Source: Oscheius sp. JU75
Lineage: Eukaryota; Nematoda; Chromadorea; Rhabditida; Rhabditidae
Direction of reading: 5' to 3'
Length of the DNA: 64,000 nucleotides
Assembly (NCBI GenBank): GCA_037178855.1
Contig: JASJZC010000007.1
Location: forward strand, 5,394,001 to 5,458,000
The first letter of the stretch is position 1; every line of letters starts with the position of its first letter. The notes beneath the pieces are model-generated. The model did no database searches, was not told where the DNA came from, and saw only the letters and a list, made by a program, of their open reading frames with translations. The translations under genes and the position numbers were made by a program. This document shows, piece by piece, positions 1-11,969 of this stretch.

Positions 1-1152
1 AGTCTGAAAGTGGTCGGCTGAACAATCCAAAGAGCCCCTCGAACTCACAATTATTTCAAACCAAAGGTAGTCGGCCAAATGCTGGTAGCCGGCTATTTCT
101 GGATAAGTGAAACTGAATTAATTAGTTCTTTGGGAAAATGAATGAAATCACCGTTCGCACTGGGTAATCATCCAAGAAATCAGAATCCAAAAGCAGAGGG
201 TTGCAATACCCATCATGTAGAGAGGTCGCTCATACATCTGGCTTCGGACCACAAAGCGAAAATCTACAGCGATATGGTTCAACGAGGCGATTGTCCTCGT
301 GGCGCAGTCCTAAGTAGTTTGTTGACAGAGTTTGAGAGTTAGGATACCTGATAATGTCGGCTGTGAAGAACGATGTAACGGCAGACTAGATATATCCGCA
401 GAAACATTGGTAAACAGATGAGCACGTTTACTGGAAGCTCGATCAGTATTCTTGTCTGAATTGGATCGGCTCCCAGAAGAGGCCAGTGAACTATTCCGCT
501 CTCTGAACAAGTAATACCTTAAGAAAATGCTTACTCTCACCCGGAATCGGACAAACGGAGCATATTAACAACTCTATCAAAATCTTAGTAAGCCGATCTT
601 GTGTTAGGGCAATCCTCCAATGCTGTGTTCCCGTTTCGATTAGATATATCTGAAGTTTTTTTGTTATGTTTGTCCAGTTTTCACTTACTTTCGTATCCGT
701 ATAATGATACATGACCAGCGAAATCTCAAGTAGACCCGTGAGAAATATACACAGTATTCGCAGACATAATGAAACCGCGTGAAACTGGAAAAGGGTTAAA
801 ATCTTTGATATACTCACTCTTTTCGAATACGCGGAATTCGCGTTCAGTTCAACATCCAGCATTGCAACAATAAGACCAGTAATGGATAGCGCTACACTCC
901 AATCACAGAGCTGATATATTAAGTTAGTATGACCAAAATCTATGGGAAACCTTCATTTTGAGCTCGAGCATTCGCCTCCGCTGGCTCCACACGGTGTGGG
1001 CCGCTTCGGGAGTAGACGCTGCCACCCCGTAGCCCTTCCCAGTTCGACGCCGGGATTCGCCTCTTGACCAGCTGGCTGAAACAATTGGAGATACATGAAA
1101 GAGCAAAAATGTTTGGCAAAAACTTACATAGCAGGCCATAGAACGATTTCAT
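1..1152 (-). CDS. Small-conductance Ca2+-activated K+ (SK/KCNL) channel, 3' end cut by window edge
   Basis: Plasma-membrane potassium channel subunit of the SK (KCNN/kcnl) family, gated through bound calmodulin and used to damp excitability in nerve and muscle. Exons on the minus strand are 1128-1152, 951-1075, 818-910, 689-784, 541-649, 348-502, 152-309, 49-112 and 1-3; the total is 828 nt, an exact multiple of three. Family landmarks appear in order. An S1 segment (LCDWSVALSITGLIVAM) follows the conserved basic stretch SQRRRMLELK. S2 ends in VMYHYTDTK. Then come HWRIALTQDRL, CPIPG, S4 CLPMFLRIYL, SLNHIAVDFRFV and the S5 end ILISWMITQCER. The last exon breaks just where the pore helix and GYG filter should start, so filter, S6 and calmodulin-binding domain lie outside. 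Introns are 33-52 nt. The N-terminal start (MKSFYGLL) is tentative; a longer 5' exon is possible. Family call is secure; the paralogue cannot be told. Confidence 0.85.
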
Positions 1153-4100
1153 TGTAGAGGTAGGCAGAAACCAAATGCCGTTCAAAGGGGTGTGCCAACT
1201 CTTTTCATTAAAAAAGCGTTTACCTGCTCTCGTCGAAATACGCCGGATAGACCGCCGCATGGACTGCCGCATAGTCAAAAGTGGGCATCTCAAATTTCGT
1301 TAACCCAGTCAAATATTAAGTTCCGCATGACTCCGTGGGTAAAAATCATGCCGGGAACTTTCTACAAAACAATGATTTTAGATTGTGGTTAAGAAAAAAG
1401 CGTATGAGAGTTTAAAGATAAGTGTTGTTGAACTTTAAATGACATTTAAACAGCTTTCGGACCTGTTGGGAAAATGGCATCTTGCGCTCCTTGGCAGTAA
1501 ACTCAATTTAACGGCTGCATTATTATCGGGGTTATTGGTGACATCATCATTGAGATTAACACCTTTTCCTCCTCCCCTCATCTATGTCTCACATGTCTAT
1601 GTCATCTATGTGATAAGGCAGAAAAACTGACAAAAAGAAACGGAAAAGGTGTCCCAACGATGTTGATGAATTGATTGTCTTAATCCGCTGGCCGCATGTA
1701 CCGTTTTGTCTTGTACTCGCACCTCCCCGACTATTAATTTTGTCCCGGAAATTATGCAATCAGAAGCATTCCTCCAATCATTGAGCCCTCGGGGATGATT
1801 GATTTCAATAAAAAGTACACTGGTGATGCATTATGATTAATTTAAAAGTAAGACGCCCACCTCGGGTAGAGAATAACGTGATTCGAGCTGAGGTGCGGGA
1901 AAGACCACATGCTCCTGCTCGCACGGCGGCCATAGCACCCTAAAAGTTAGAGGATCAGTTTCAATAAGTACAGGATTATGGAAGATTAACATTCATATTC
2001 CGAATACGAGCACAAATACAAGTCTCACAGGGAACCCTTCCAAAGACAAAAGGTAGAGCATACATGTTACGAGGAACTTATTGCCGGATGTCACTTGCTC
2101 CAAAGAGACGAGAAAACCCCTGACGGGGATTAGTGTAACTTGCCAAAGGTCTTTGTTTTTTTAAAATAAACTGACAACAGAAAAGGTGCAATGCGGTGAC
2201 TGGGTAAAAGGGTTTGTCGTGGGAACTGATATAACAGCTCTATGTGCGGAAGAGGTGACGTGGGTTGTGAAAAGAGCTTTCAGTTCCCACTTGGGAGCAC
2301 GATGGCCACCGCTGTTGAAATTAACACTTGGAATTAGGAAGATGGATGCGAGAGAACACTGTTCAATAAACAATGGTCTAGTTTCAATTTACTATTCTAG
2401 CTGTTGTAATTGGAAAAAAAAGAGGAAACTGGCTATGATGAATCAGTTTTATGAGAGTAATGTTAATGTGAGGGCTGGGTCCGGATACGTTTGAATACAT
2501 AACTTCCATTAGCTGATTTCCCGTCTGTTATCCAAAAAACAAAGAAGCGTAATTTACGCTGATTTTGGGACTTAAATGGGAGTGTAATTACATACTACTC
2601 TTGGCCTAAGCAACTAACTTTTAATCTAAAAGAAGACCTACCGTTAACATGACGACCTGAGACATTTACGGGCCTGCGAAGTGACACCACCTGAGCTACT
2701 GAGCTATACGGATTTCTGTGTGATGTGTGTCACTTTCAATATTGAGGTTTAGACAAAGTCTTATTTTTCGCGGAGATGCACGATGAATCTTTCTGCTGAG
2801 CGTGATTATGAACACGATCCTTAGAAATGGACCTGGCAAGAGGCTCAATTCTATCCATCTCGAAAAGTGCTACTTCTACGAATGGTTACTCACTTAGAAT
2901 GCCGCATAAAACATGTGGCACCAAAATGAGACAGCTTTAGGAAAAATCTTCGGTATAAGATGGATATCCTCGAAAAGGAAGTCATAATGTATTGGGACGA
3001 AAGATATCTGAAATGTGAGAAGCCGCTCACCAAAATGGCCGCCAGAGTAGAGAGCCCATAATTCGATTGCTTTTTTTGGATTAGGATCGATTTCAAGTTT
3101 GGTTATATCTAGATTGGTTGAAGTGAAAGAGGCCTAGAGAGCCGAAGCGTGTGAAACGGAAATGGAGATCAGAGCAAACGCCCTTTAAATTGAAACTTAG
3201 GGACGCTGAAGACAAAACAATCAAGGACGCTTTTTCTAGAGGTCTCGACTAATAAAATACTGATATCTGGTACTCAATTAGGTATACGGGGCACATTGAG
3301 TCTTTGATAAACGCTAATCAGTTCTTGATTTCTCTTTGGCTATTGGGCATGGATGTTTCCAAAATACAAGAACGTTAATAAAAGGAAACAAGCTTTGTTC
3401 AATTATCACCTGTTTCTCACAGCCACGAGCCACGTGATTTTTGCAATTCCTTGCATTAAAATGAGGTTTATTTCAAAGTGGCCAATGGAAAGTTTTTGTA
3501 GAAATACGAAAAGCCATATAGTGTACACGGTAGACGACTGCTCCCACCGCAATAATAACACAATCTGATTTACATACATGATTGTTTTTAATAACGCAAT
3601 GTGTAAAGAAAATTTTCTGCCAAAATCATACCTAATAGATGAGGCACTTATCTTTTGCGGGCACAAAAGTTACTAGTATAAGAGAGGAAGTTGGTCACTC
3701 CCTAACGATATTGGAAGGAGTCACTGACTGTGTCTTTGAAAGTTCTGCAGTTATTTACTATTGTCAATGTGTAAGAACAAATAGAAGTATATCTTTATAA
3801 CGATCTTAACAAAATTAAATACGACAAGATTGAAAGAATCGAATCACTAATGCGATAGACGCACAGTATGAGGGCCCGTAACGTTTTGGAAATGACAACA
3901 CGTGAGATAGCACACACCTAGAGGAATCTACAGTAGCATTTGGAACGTAAGCACCGGAAATGATTATCTAGCACCTGGATAATTTAGGTAGAAAAGTGAG
4001 CAGACATCGTTTAGCCTTGCTCTCCATATCGCTTCTCTGTCACTGTTGTACCTAAACTCGAGTCGACGAAAATATTCCTTCCCCACCAACACAACCCGCA

Positions 4101-4206
4101 TTTTCCTTTGTCATTGTGAGATCGCCGTCTTTTGTGGCTAGCCGTGGCATTGAGACGTCATCCTTGCTTTCGGGACCTGATCGTCCGACCTAAACTCGTT
4201 TGTTAA
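1153..4206. other. Intergenic, no supportable gene
   Basis: About 3 kb between the SK channel start and the patched-related stop. Only short open frames without family signature or splice logic are present. An upstream SK channel exon could lie near 1235-1298 (MPTFDYAAVHAAV then a GTAAAC donor), but its phase does not join the next exon. Nothing else can be supported. Confidence 0.5.
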
Positions 4207-7200
4207 TCACTTGAAAAATTGGAATAGAACCGTGATCAGTAAGGCTGGCAGGAAGACGATTCCGTGAAGAAGGCCGAGACTGATGACCAAGAAAATGGTC
4301 TTGATGAAAACGTGCACCATATAGGAGTCGATCAGTAGCAACGGCGTGACACAGAGAATCGTTGACGTTCCTGCCTGGACCATAGGCCATCCGATTGATC
4401 GCAAAGCATCTGCTAGCCTTTCCACTGGTGTCCATGATAGAGAGTTGCGGTAATAGTGATAGCTGATGTGAGCTGAAGTTGGTTGTAATTCACCTTATCA
4501 TAATCGAAGGAACCGGTGAAATCGACGGAGAAGCCCAAACTCATAAGGGTTGTACACATGGTGATAGGATCGAGATTCACGCTCCAGATGGACAGAAGCC
4601 CAAAGACGCCAACATTGATGGAAATCATTGCCACGGTGCTAAAGGATAAATTATTCAACCAGAAGTGCCTTCAACCTGGTGACGATTGAAGACGCCGAGG
4701 GGATCATGAGGAAACAGGCAAGATCCATCGTTATTGCTGCCACTATGACCGTTGAGAGAGTATTAGGTCCGATAGAATCGAGCTGGTCGACGTAAAACGA
4801 GTAACCCTAGCTCTTAATGTTATGCTGTTCAAATCAGACCGTTACTTGGAAGACTGAAACATTGTAATTCGTGTAGTCGTTAGCTAGTGCTCTCCATTCT
4901 TTCTGGAGATGTGCCCGTGTTAGCCAATTCGCATCATCACCCATTGCACAGGCGGTAGCGAACATAAACCTGACAGGCTCCGGATTAGTGCTATAATTGA
5001 TGCCTACTTGTCCACACCCACGACGGAACCGTTGGCGTCTTTTTGTAAGCGAATCATATCGTTCCAGCGCTGACCTCCATTCTCTGGATCCTAAAGACAA
5101 GCGTGTACCTTTTTTGCCACTCGCGACCAACCATTAGCCATTGCTGCAAAAGCGTGTAAAATCCATCCTTTGTGTGATAAAGGGCGCTCTGGTAGAGGAA
5201 CGATCGAAGCCAAAATGAGGTAGAGTTGCGCCCCATTGAATAAGGAAGATGTTCGAACCGGTCGACAAGGCCGAGCATTTCCCGTTGGTTGTCATCATCG
5301 GATAAATCGGGAGGAGAATTGACGAAGACCATAACCTGTTTGCCACTGATTATCTGTACTTTCGAATTAACTGACCAGTTGACCTTCCTTCCACAAAAAC
5401 TGCTCGTAGATGAAAGCGATATTATGGAGAGGAGAGCCCTTCATGATCAGATTCGTTGTGTCCATTTTGACCTGCATCGTCAGGCAACCATACATAGAAG
5501 CTGACCAGTATCCAATGAGAACAAATAGAAGAACAACTCTCGTCTATGGAAAAGATTATAAGAACTAAAAAAATAACTACCTGCCACCTTTCCAAAAAAT
5601 GACAGTATCGAGCAATCAAACCATTGGGATGAACTGGATAAACACTTCGAATAGAAGATTGAGCACAAACCTGAAACCGAAAGTCTCTTTTCTCGACCGG
5701 ACTCACCACAGATTTTATCTTGGTGTCTTCGATAGGCGGCTTTTCCATGGATCGTCGAACACGATGTTCTTCATAAACCAACGCTGCCACAAAGAAGGTT
5801 AGCTAAGAAATTAATGACAGAAAATGAAGAGCTCACCTGATAGATAAAGTCAACTGTGAGAGCCACAGCTGTATACAAGCAGAAAATGGAAATTGCCGGT
5901 GTCGGTGTGAAAATACCTAGATCCACCAAAATAAAATGCTTATAAAAAGGGCGTACCAACTGCAAAAGATAGGATATTTGTAGCAGATGTGACAGTGATT
6001 GACGGACCAGCTTCTTCCATGGTTTCGGCTGAAAGATAAAATGAACATGCTAGTTGGAACGGAGAAATTAGTCTCTGCCAATAAATGTACCAATTTGTTC
6101 CTCCAAATGCTTCTTCTTGTCAGTTTTTCTCATGGCATGGATGATGATGAAAACATCGTCAGAACCGACCCCGATAATCAGAAACGGCATAACCAAGGTG
6201 ATCGAGTTGAAGGGGACGCCGAGCATGAACAAAAGACAGAAGCTAAACTAGAAGTGTATGAAAGGCTTGATTAATACTCACGTAGTGGCTGAGGCCATCA
6301 ACGGTCCAATCACGCCGAGGAAGCTCATGATGACAAGATGAAGAGGTGGAAAGTGTTCTCGTCGCGTGGATATAGCAATGAAAATGTAGACAAGGATAAC
6401 AGAAAATCCGAAGTAGGGAATACAGGACATTCCGTTGCTACGAACCTAAAGAGATGAGATGGTTCTATGCGGTAAACACACTCACTTCTTTGGCTATCAT
6501 TGCATCACTGTTGACGGAAATGTTCAGGTTTGGATGCTGAAAATGATCAACGTAGTCGAATAGTTTCCTCTCCCATCTGAACAAGACTGTGCAAAAATAG
6601 GAACTGAATTCACCTTTCCAAAGTATTAGCTACCTTCTCGTTCTGCTTATCAGTGCGGAAGAACAGGACAACCACCTTGATAGAAGAAATCCTACAATAG
6701 TTTACACAATTTCAGTGAAAAACTTTCTTACACATTGGTGTTGTGATCAATTTGTACCCCGGCAAAATGTTCTCCGACATAGTAATCGTCATTATAAAGA
6801 TGCATCGTTGGATAGGAGAGTCGAAAGTTCGGATGAAGGCGAGACGACGCATTGCGGTAGATGAGGTTGAAAAGTGGAACCACCTAAAGATCAAAGTGCC
6901 ATTCTATCTATGATCATAATTTTTTCTCAAATGTTCCAACAGGCTTACATACGGCTCGCCATTAGGGAAAACGATCGAACTTTCAGTTTTTAGCGTTAGC
7001 TTGTTCCAATCGCCGTTGAGCGATCTTGTCCGAAAGTTGAGTCCGATTGAAACTTTCGCATGTCGTGAACTTTCCGGCACGAAAGTCTTCTGGCAACTTA
7101 CTTGGTTTTCCGTGCAGGTGCTTCCGGAGCACAGATCGTTGAATGAGCAGGCATTTTTGCCATCGACATCACAGACAACGGTGAAGTTGTATTGCAAAAA

Positions 7201-8463
7201 GTCTGCCAACGAAACTACATCGTCGAAGTAGTCTCTCTTTAGCAGATTGCCGAGATCATGGGCAGATATTGTAAGCTGAAAAAAAAAGAATTTTTGACCT
7301 CGAAAACCTCGAAAACTAGTCTTTTTGCCACATTCAGGTGTTACATAATCAATGCTTATGCCGCCTGTGATGTTCTTGTTGGTGGTCAGTCGGAACGAGC
7401 CGCTAGCCAGTTCTTCGTCAGTTTTCGCGGCTATCCAACGGCCATCTCGGGATGGGGAACCGGCTACTGGCTAGCCGCCAGGAAGCATATTGAGGGGGTA
7501 CGCATTAGCAACCACAAACTGGCATCTATTTTTCGACGATTTAGTTCAAAAGTTTGCTTAGACTGGAACAAGCTCAAGCGAGAGTAGAAAACATTTGCAA
7601 CAATGTTTTGTCAAAACTAAAAGTAAAATTGTGTGTCTGCGTTTGAAAGTTCTGTGCTTGTAAGCTTTTTAGTTTTTCTAAAGATCTAACAAAAGGATTG
7701 TAGAAAATATCAGTAGCAGGATAATAGTTTTTTCTTAAGTTTTTATTATTTTCAAGCAAGACTCTCGGTATGTGTTCAAAAACCAAAGAAATGAAGTTCA
7801 CTCAGTTGTGTGCTCCTTTCATTACAACCAACTATGCTTTTGCAAAGAATTCTTTGAAAGAAGATAGCCGAAGTAAGATAAGATCGAATAAGGAAGTGCC
7901 GCGTTTCGCTTTTGAATCAATTTTAAATCATATGGCAAAGTATGTGATCGGATATGCTTTCTTTTCACTTTGCTTCTTTGTGTCACGCATGGCACTCAAC
8001 CCCCGATAGGAGGCTTGCCGAGGTGAAACCCCCCAAACACGTCTTTTTGCGGCCAACACAAAGGATTATGGGCAGGATTTCTGACTTTCTTTTATCGTAA
8101 GAACAGCGAGTAACACGTCTATCAGAGAACGGCTATAAACAGGATGAGACCAGATGGAAAATGGTTGGGGTAAGAGAAAAGAAGGTAGCTCACCTCAAGC
8201 CAAAATTTACCGCCTCGATCGTTAAAAAACTCATTGGCAACGGCATGTTCAAAATGAGAATCGGCTGTTGATGGACTGAACAAACAGAAACATTAAAAAA
8301 TAAGATTGTTCAACCTGTACAGGTACCAAATTCGGTTCTCTTCATGAAAGCGAAGCAGTCCTGCTATACTGAATATAGTGAGAAGCACAGGTCCCCAGAA
8401 GAACGGGCCCGGATGCCTAAAATTCAGGATTTTTCGGAAACTACCAATTCGATCAATAAACAT
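4207..8463 (-). CDS. Patched-related (PTR) sterol-sensing-domain protein
   Basis: RND-superfamily membrane protein of the nematode patched-related group, which acts in cuticle, moulting and lipid/sterol handling. Model of 19 exons: 8321-8463, 8194-8275, 7345-7470, 6949-7275, 6732-6883, 6614-6691, 6486-6576, 6282-6445, 6091-6242, 5957-6028, 5837-5916, 5581-5802, 5376-5543, 5132-5335, 5008-5090, 4846-4969, 4676-4806, 4514-4638 and 4207-4472. They sum to 2790 nt (929 aa). Markers: N-terminal [17 protein letters not shown]; sterol-sensing block with the proton-relay motif GVGSDD at residues 412-417; second half with GFSVDF at 835-840 followed by [10 protein letters not shown]; hydrophobic C-terminus ending LFQFFK. 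Introns are 34-69 nt except one of 723 nt (7471-8193). The ATG at 8463 follows a TTTAG acceptor. Both RND signature motifs are intact, so this looks functional. Family certain; which ptr gene is not. Confidence 0.93.
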
Positions 8464-9789
8464 CGCGTAACTAAACAAGTTTAAAAAAATAACAAAAATT
8501 CAATAGTGACAAAATTCTGTGAACGAAAAACGAATCGTACCTATAACATTGGACTCCGACCTCACGAAAAAAGTTACAGATTTTCTGTGAGATGGCATGA
8601 CCCGGGGCCTTCATGAGGTGTTTGTGGCTCGTCCCGCCCAACGGTCCGCCCCTCAGCTTCCCCTCCCGCTTCGGTTAGGATAGCCTGCGGCGAGAGACTG
8701 TACACTGTGGCGAGACGTCGAAGAAAGCAGCAGACAATGGCATGCGGATACCGACATTGAACCCGCCAGAGGGAACACGCCTGTTTCTAGCGTAGTCTCA
8801 AAGTTTGTGTCTGCAGACTAGAAGGATGTCTCCAGTGACGATGCAAACTTAAACAAATTCAAGGGCAGCTCAACTTATCGCGTTTGATCTAAAATAAAAA
8901 ACGCTCGTAGATTATGTTCTTTTGTTCTTATTTCCTAAGCCTACATGCGGGTCGAACACCAGATTAATATCAAAGCAGTTTTCACAGCATCGAAAATCTC
9001 ATTGCTACTTTCACTCAGTTTTTGATAACTTTCTCCCGAACCTGTTCACGGCATTCCATAGCTTTCTAAGGATTTACCTTTGTTGCAGTTTTCCTTAGTT
9101 GCGTAGGATTGTAAAGGTAGTTTCTGGATGAACAACTTAAAATTGCTCTATGGGAAACTAACTGAAGAGTTTTCGAATCGTCAAAAAGGAGAACCGTGTC
9201 AAAATGAGAACACGTGACCAACAACAGATTGAAGTAAAAGTATACTGTACAAAGATGACAAGAAGGTTCACAATAAGAAGTCCAACTCCGTCTCAAAAGG
9301 AATCGACGTCTCACGACAGTGAGACAAAGAAGCCGAAGAGACGATTAAGTATTTTTCTAGTTGCGTTACCATCTTGTTCTACAGTTAAATAGATAGATAC
9401 AAAGCTCACTGTTCGTAAAGTGAACAAGAGAAACATACTTATTCATCTTCAACAGTCAGTTGTTCGTTTCCTCCTCAATCTTTCGACCTCTGATATTATC
9501 TGTAACTGAAAAGGCAATCAAGAAAGACATGAATTTGTTGCTTGTAAACCACATCGACATGTTTTTTCCCTCCTATTATTCTAATTGATCTATTGCCGTC
9601 AGTGTCGGTTTGTCGCAATCGGGCTTTGATACAGACTGTTAATGCCTAAATGTGCTACGGCAGCCTCATTTATCTTGAAGAACGAGATTCGAAAGGATAC
9701 CCGTTCAGGTGCAATCGAGACCCACTCTCGGCGCGTATCATCGTTTGTTGCGCAAGGAACTCGAATCGTTTATTCTGTTGAATGTTCGG
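8464..9789. other. Intergenic between patched-related and dynein LIC genes
   Basis: Upstream region of the patched-related gene (both flanking genes run on the minus strand). It contains a GC-rich patch at about 8590-8710, unlike the AT-rich surroundings, which may be promoter-related. Short open frames at 9066-9314 and 9204-9392 lack any recognisable signature. Confidence 0.45.
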
Positions 9790-11243
9790 TCAGAGGGCAG
9801 CTATCTTTTGCATCGCTCGCTGTTCTGCTGCTTGTTGGTCCTTCTTTTGCTTCAGATACATTTCTAAGTCCTGAAATGCAAAGTTTTCCACATTTCATGT
9901 AATTGTGCATACTCTGGTCTTCCTTTCGATATGCTGATCCACAAGAGGTTCTTTAAACAACGGATCGGTTCCGGGATCGTCGGCCACATCGTTGTTTTCC
10001 TTTTGAGGATAGTTTGAACAAAACGATTCTTTCCATAACTGAATTGGCTGGCTTGCTCGAGTAAAGGAGCCTTCTGAAGCTGGTGGCATACCGATTTCCT
10101 GAGCTGATCGTAACCAAAATTAGGTTTTTAGCAAACCTGGAGGGAATCAGCTCCACACAAAATGAATAACGGCCGTGCGTAGTCGACGGAATGGCCTTTC
10201 GGTGATGCACTGTCGAAAACGTAATGATTTAACATAGCCTTAGTCTGACGAATAAGCACTTCGTTCTTATTGGAACAAAACTAAAGAGCTTATATCGACA
10301 GCTTTCGTCCTTACCATAAGAGAGGCTCCATAGTAATAAGCCACAAATCTCAGCAGCTGAGCAATGTTCCTCTGGGTCTCAGGTTCCAATGCCTTGAAAA
10401 TGGTTTGTAAAATGAAGGTTGCCTAACCTGATATTCGTCAAACTTGGAGCCAATGATCAGTAATGGTATTTGAAAAGGAGAACATATCTTCATCGCATCC
10501 TGTATAAAACAATAAAGATATCAAAACTACAACCTACCCCATAACTTGTAAGTCGTCTTTTCATAGCAGTTTGAATACGATCAAATGTGCCGGGATCTCC
10601 AAAAGAATGAAAAGCAAATTATCAAATACCTGTTTTGTTTAAGGTTTGCAAAGCATGTTCTACTTCCTCCTTAGCTGATGCTAAGAGACTCTCCAGAGTG
10701 ATCCACATTTCCGAAGGCTTGCTGATATCCAGAATAAGTACGATTGAAGCCACTCTAAATTTAGACTAAAAATGAAAAGACAGGACGAACTCTAAGTTTT
10801 CTGGGGTGATAGGTAGCCGTAGAAGGTTAGTAAACTTGTGACCTCCGCCAAGCTCCCATATGTTGGAAATATCGCGTAACTGTATCTTGCTTTGACATGC
10901 TTAGAAAAAGGTGTACCTTTCCCCTCGTCCTTCTTGCGAACTGATAATCGAGAGCAATCGTAGGCTTCACAGCATCTGACCTTTCCAAATACTTCAGAAG
11001 CAACGAGGTTTTACCCTACAATACAATAGAAAGTTAGGTTTTCAACTAACACAATTAGAGCTTCCACACACGACTACATGTGATAGTTGCTTCCTTTTGA
11101 TAGCACTGCCTGAACATAAATGTTATTTCAACGCAAATTTGCTCCCACTCACTTTCAGAGCTCGCCTCCAATGTTTCTTCTAGTTTTGCTGAACGTTCTT
11201 GGTTTTCGCGTAGTTTATCCTTGGCGAGATCCCAGATATTCAT
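9790..11243 (-). CDS. xbx-1: Cytoplasmic dynein-2 light intermediate chain (D2LIC/XBX-1)
   Basis: Subunit of the dynein-2 motor that drives retrograde intraflagellar transport in cilia; in nematodes this means ciliated sensory neurons. Eleven exons: 11153-11243, 11051-11109, 10917-11015, 10791-10879, 10630-10754, 10538-10596, 10428-10499, 10315-10392, 10137-10265, 9913-10098 and 9790-9870. Total 1068 nt (355 aa), a usual D2LIC length. It opens MNIWDLAKDKL. A P-loop GSSNCGKT lies at residues 45-52, followed by KPTIALDYQFARR, the NIWELGGG segment, LILDISKPSEMW, LLIIGSKFDEY, RFVAYYYGASL and the C-terminal acidic block DDPGTDPLFKEPLVD ahead of a charged helix. All introns are 33-49 nt. The start at 11243 was chosen because MNIW matches the family start. 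An in-frame ATG lies further upstream, but that extension looks unconserved. Strong call. Confidence 0.93.
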
Positions 11244-11969
11244 AGCGAGGTCGTTGAAATTAAGAGTTGAACTGACGGGTAGAGAAGCGTTGCTATGGAA
11301 ACCTTGCATACGGCAGTTCGAGTCTCGGCGTAGAAATCTGTAATTATCGGCTAGTCGGGTAATATGGATAGGTAACAAATACAACACAAACCTGGGAAAT
11401 TAGAGTTAGGATCCTGGAGGTTCACTACAGATATTTCAAATAACTATGTCTATAGATAGAATGGCTGGCAATGACTATAGATAGACTGGCTGAGATGTCT
11501 AAAATGTCTTCCATTAGACCTCGTAGTTGGACTCACGCATTGGATAATAAGCGATTGAATCAAGACGGCGATGAATATCTGTTGTTGACAGTCGTATACT
11601 GTCTGCCTTAGCCTGGGTCGCAGCTCGACAAAGTTTTATTCCACCCCATCCAATCTATCTTTTCAAATCATGTTTCAACAACAGGATTTGTGTTTTGATA
11701 GTGTTCTCGAGTTATGAATTACGCAAGCGGAGTAGGCGGGCGCAAGACTAAGAACCCGTTGCGCACCGAGTGGAACGGCGCTAGAGCCTCGATTACCAAG
11801 CCAATCCACTCTGCATCTGTTGTGTGCCTCTCTTGCTATCGTTTTCCGATCCATGTCTCCCATAGTCGGATAAATCATTGCGTTTTTTCACAGCCGCAGA
11901 CTTTGAATAAATACGATTTTCTCGCCGTTCCTGCTTCAATTCACGTCAAACTTTCATACACCATTACAG
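11244..11969. other. Divergent intergenic region
   Basis: Probable shared upstream region of the minus-strand dynein chain gene and the plus-strand secreted repeat gene. It holds a short tandem duplication at 11450-11497 and no coding signal that I can support. Confidence 0.45.
11450..11497 (+). repeat. Two-copy 24-nt tandem duplication
   Basis: Two adjacent copies of a unit starting CTATAGATAGA and carrying a TGGCTG core (11450-11473 and 11474-11497), with a few mismatches. It lies in the divergent promoter region. No function is implied. Confidence 0.6.

Noticed and set aside
18-48. 31-nt intron near the left edge of the SK channel gene
   Set aside because: A 45-nt intron (4-48) ending at the next CAG places Thr after FEII, as expected for the pore entry of SK channels.
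2640-2712. tRNA-like stretch (GAGCTACTGAGCTA; reverse strand TAGCTCAGTAGCTCAGG)
   Set aside because: A-box-like sequence only; no B box, no acceptor-stem pairing and no anticodon arm could be drawn.
7058-7101. Intron with GTAAGT donor after CTENQ in the patched-related gene
   Set aside because: No acceptor restores the frame, while reading straight through keeps one open frame to the next true donor.
7258-7587. 109-codon plus frame inside the patched-related gene
   Set aside because: Antisense shadow of coding exons; the minus strand has matched splice phases and family motifs.
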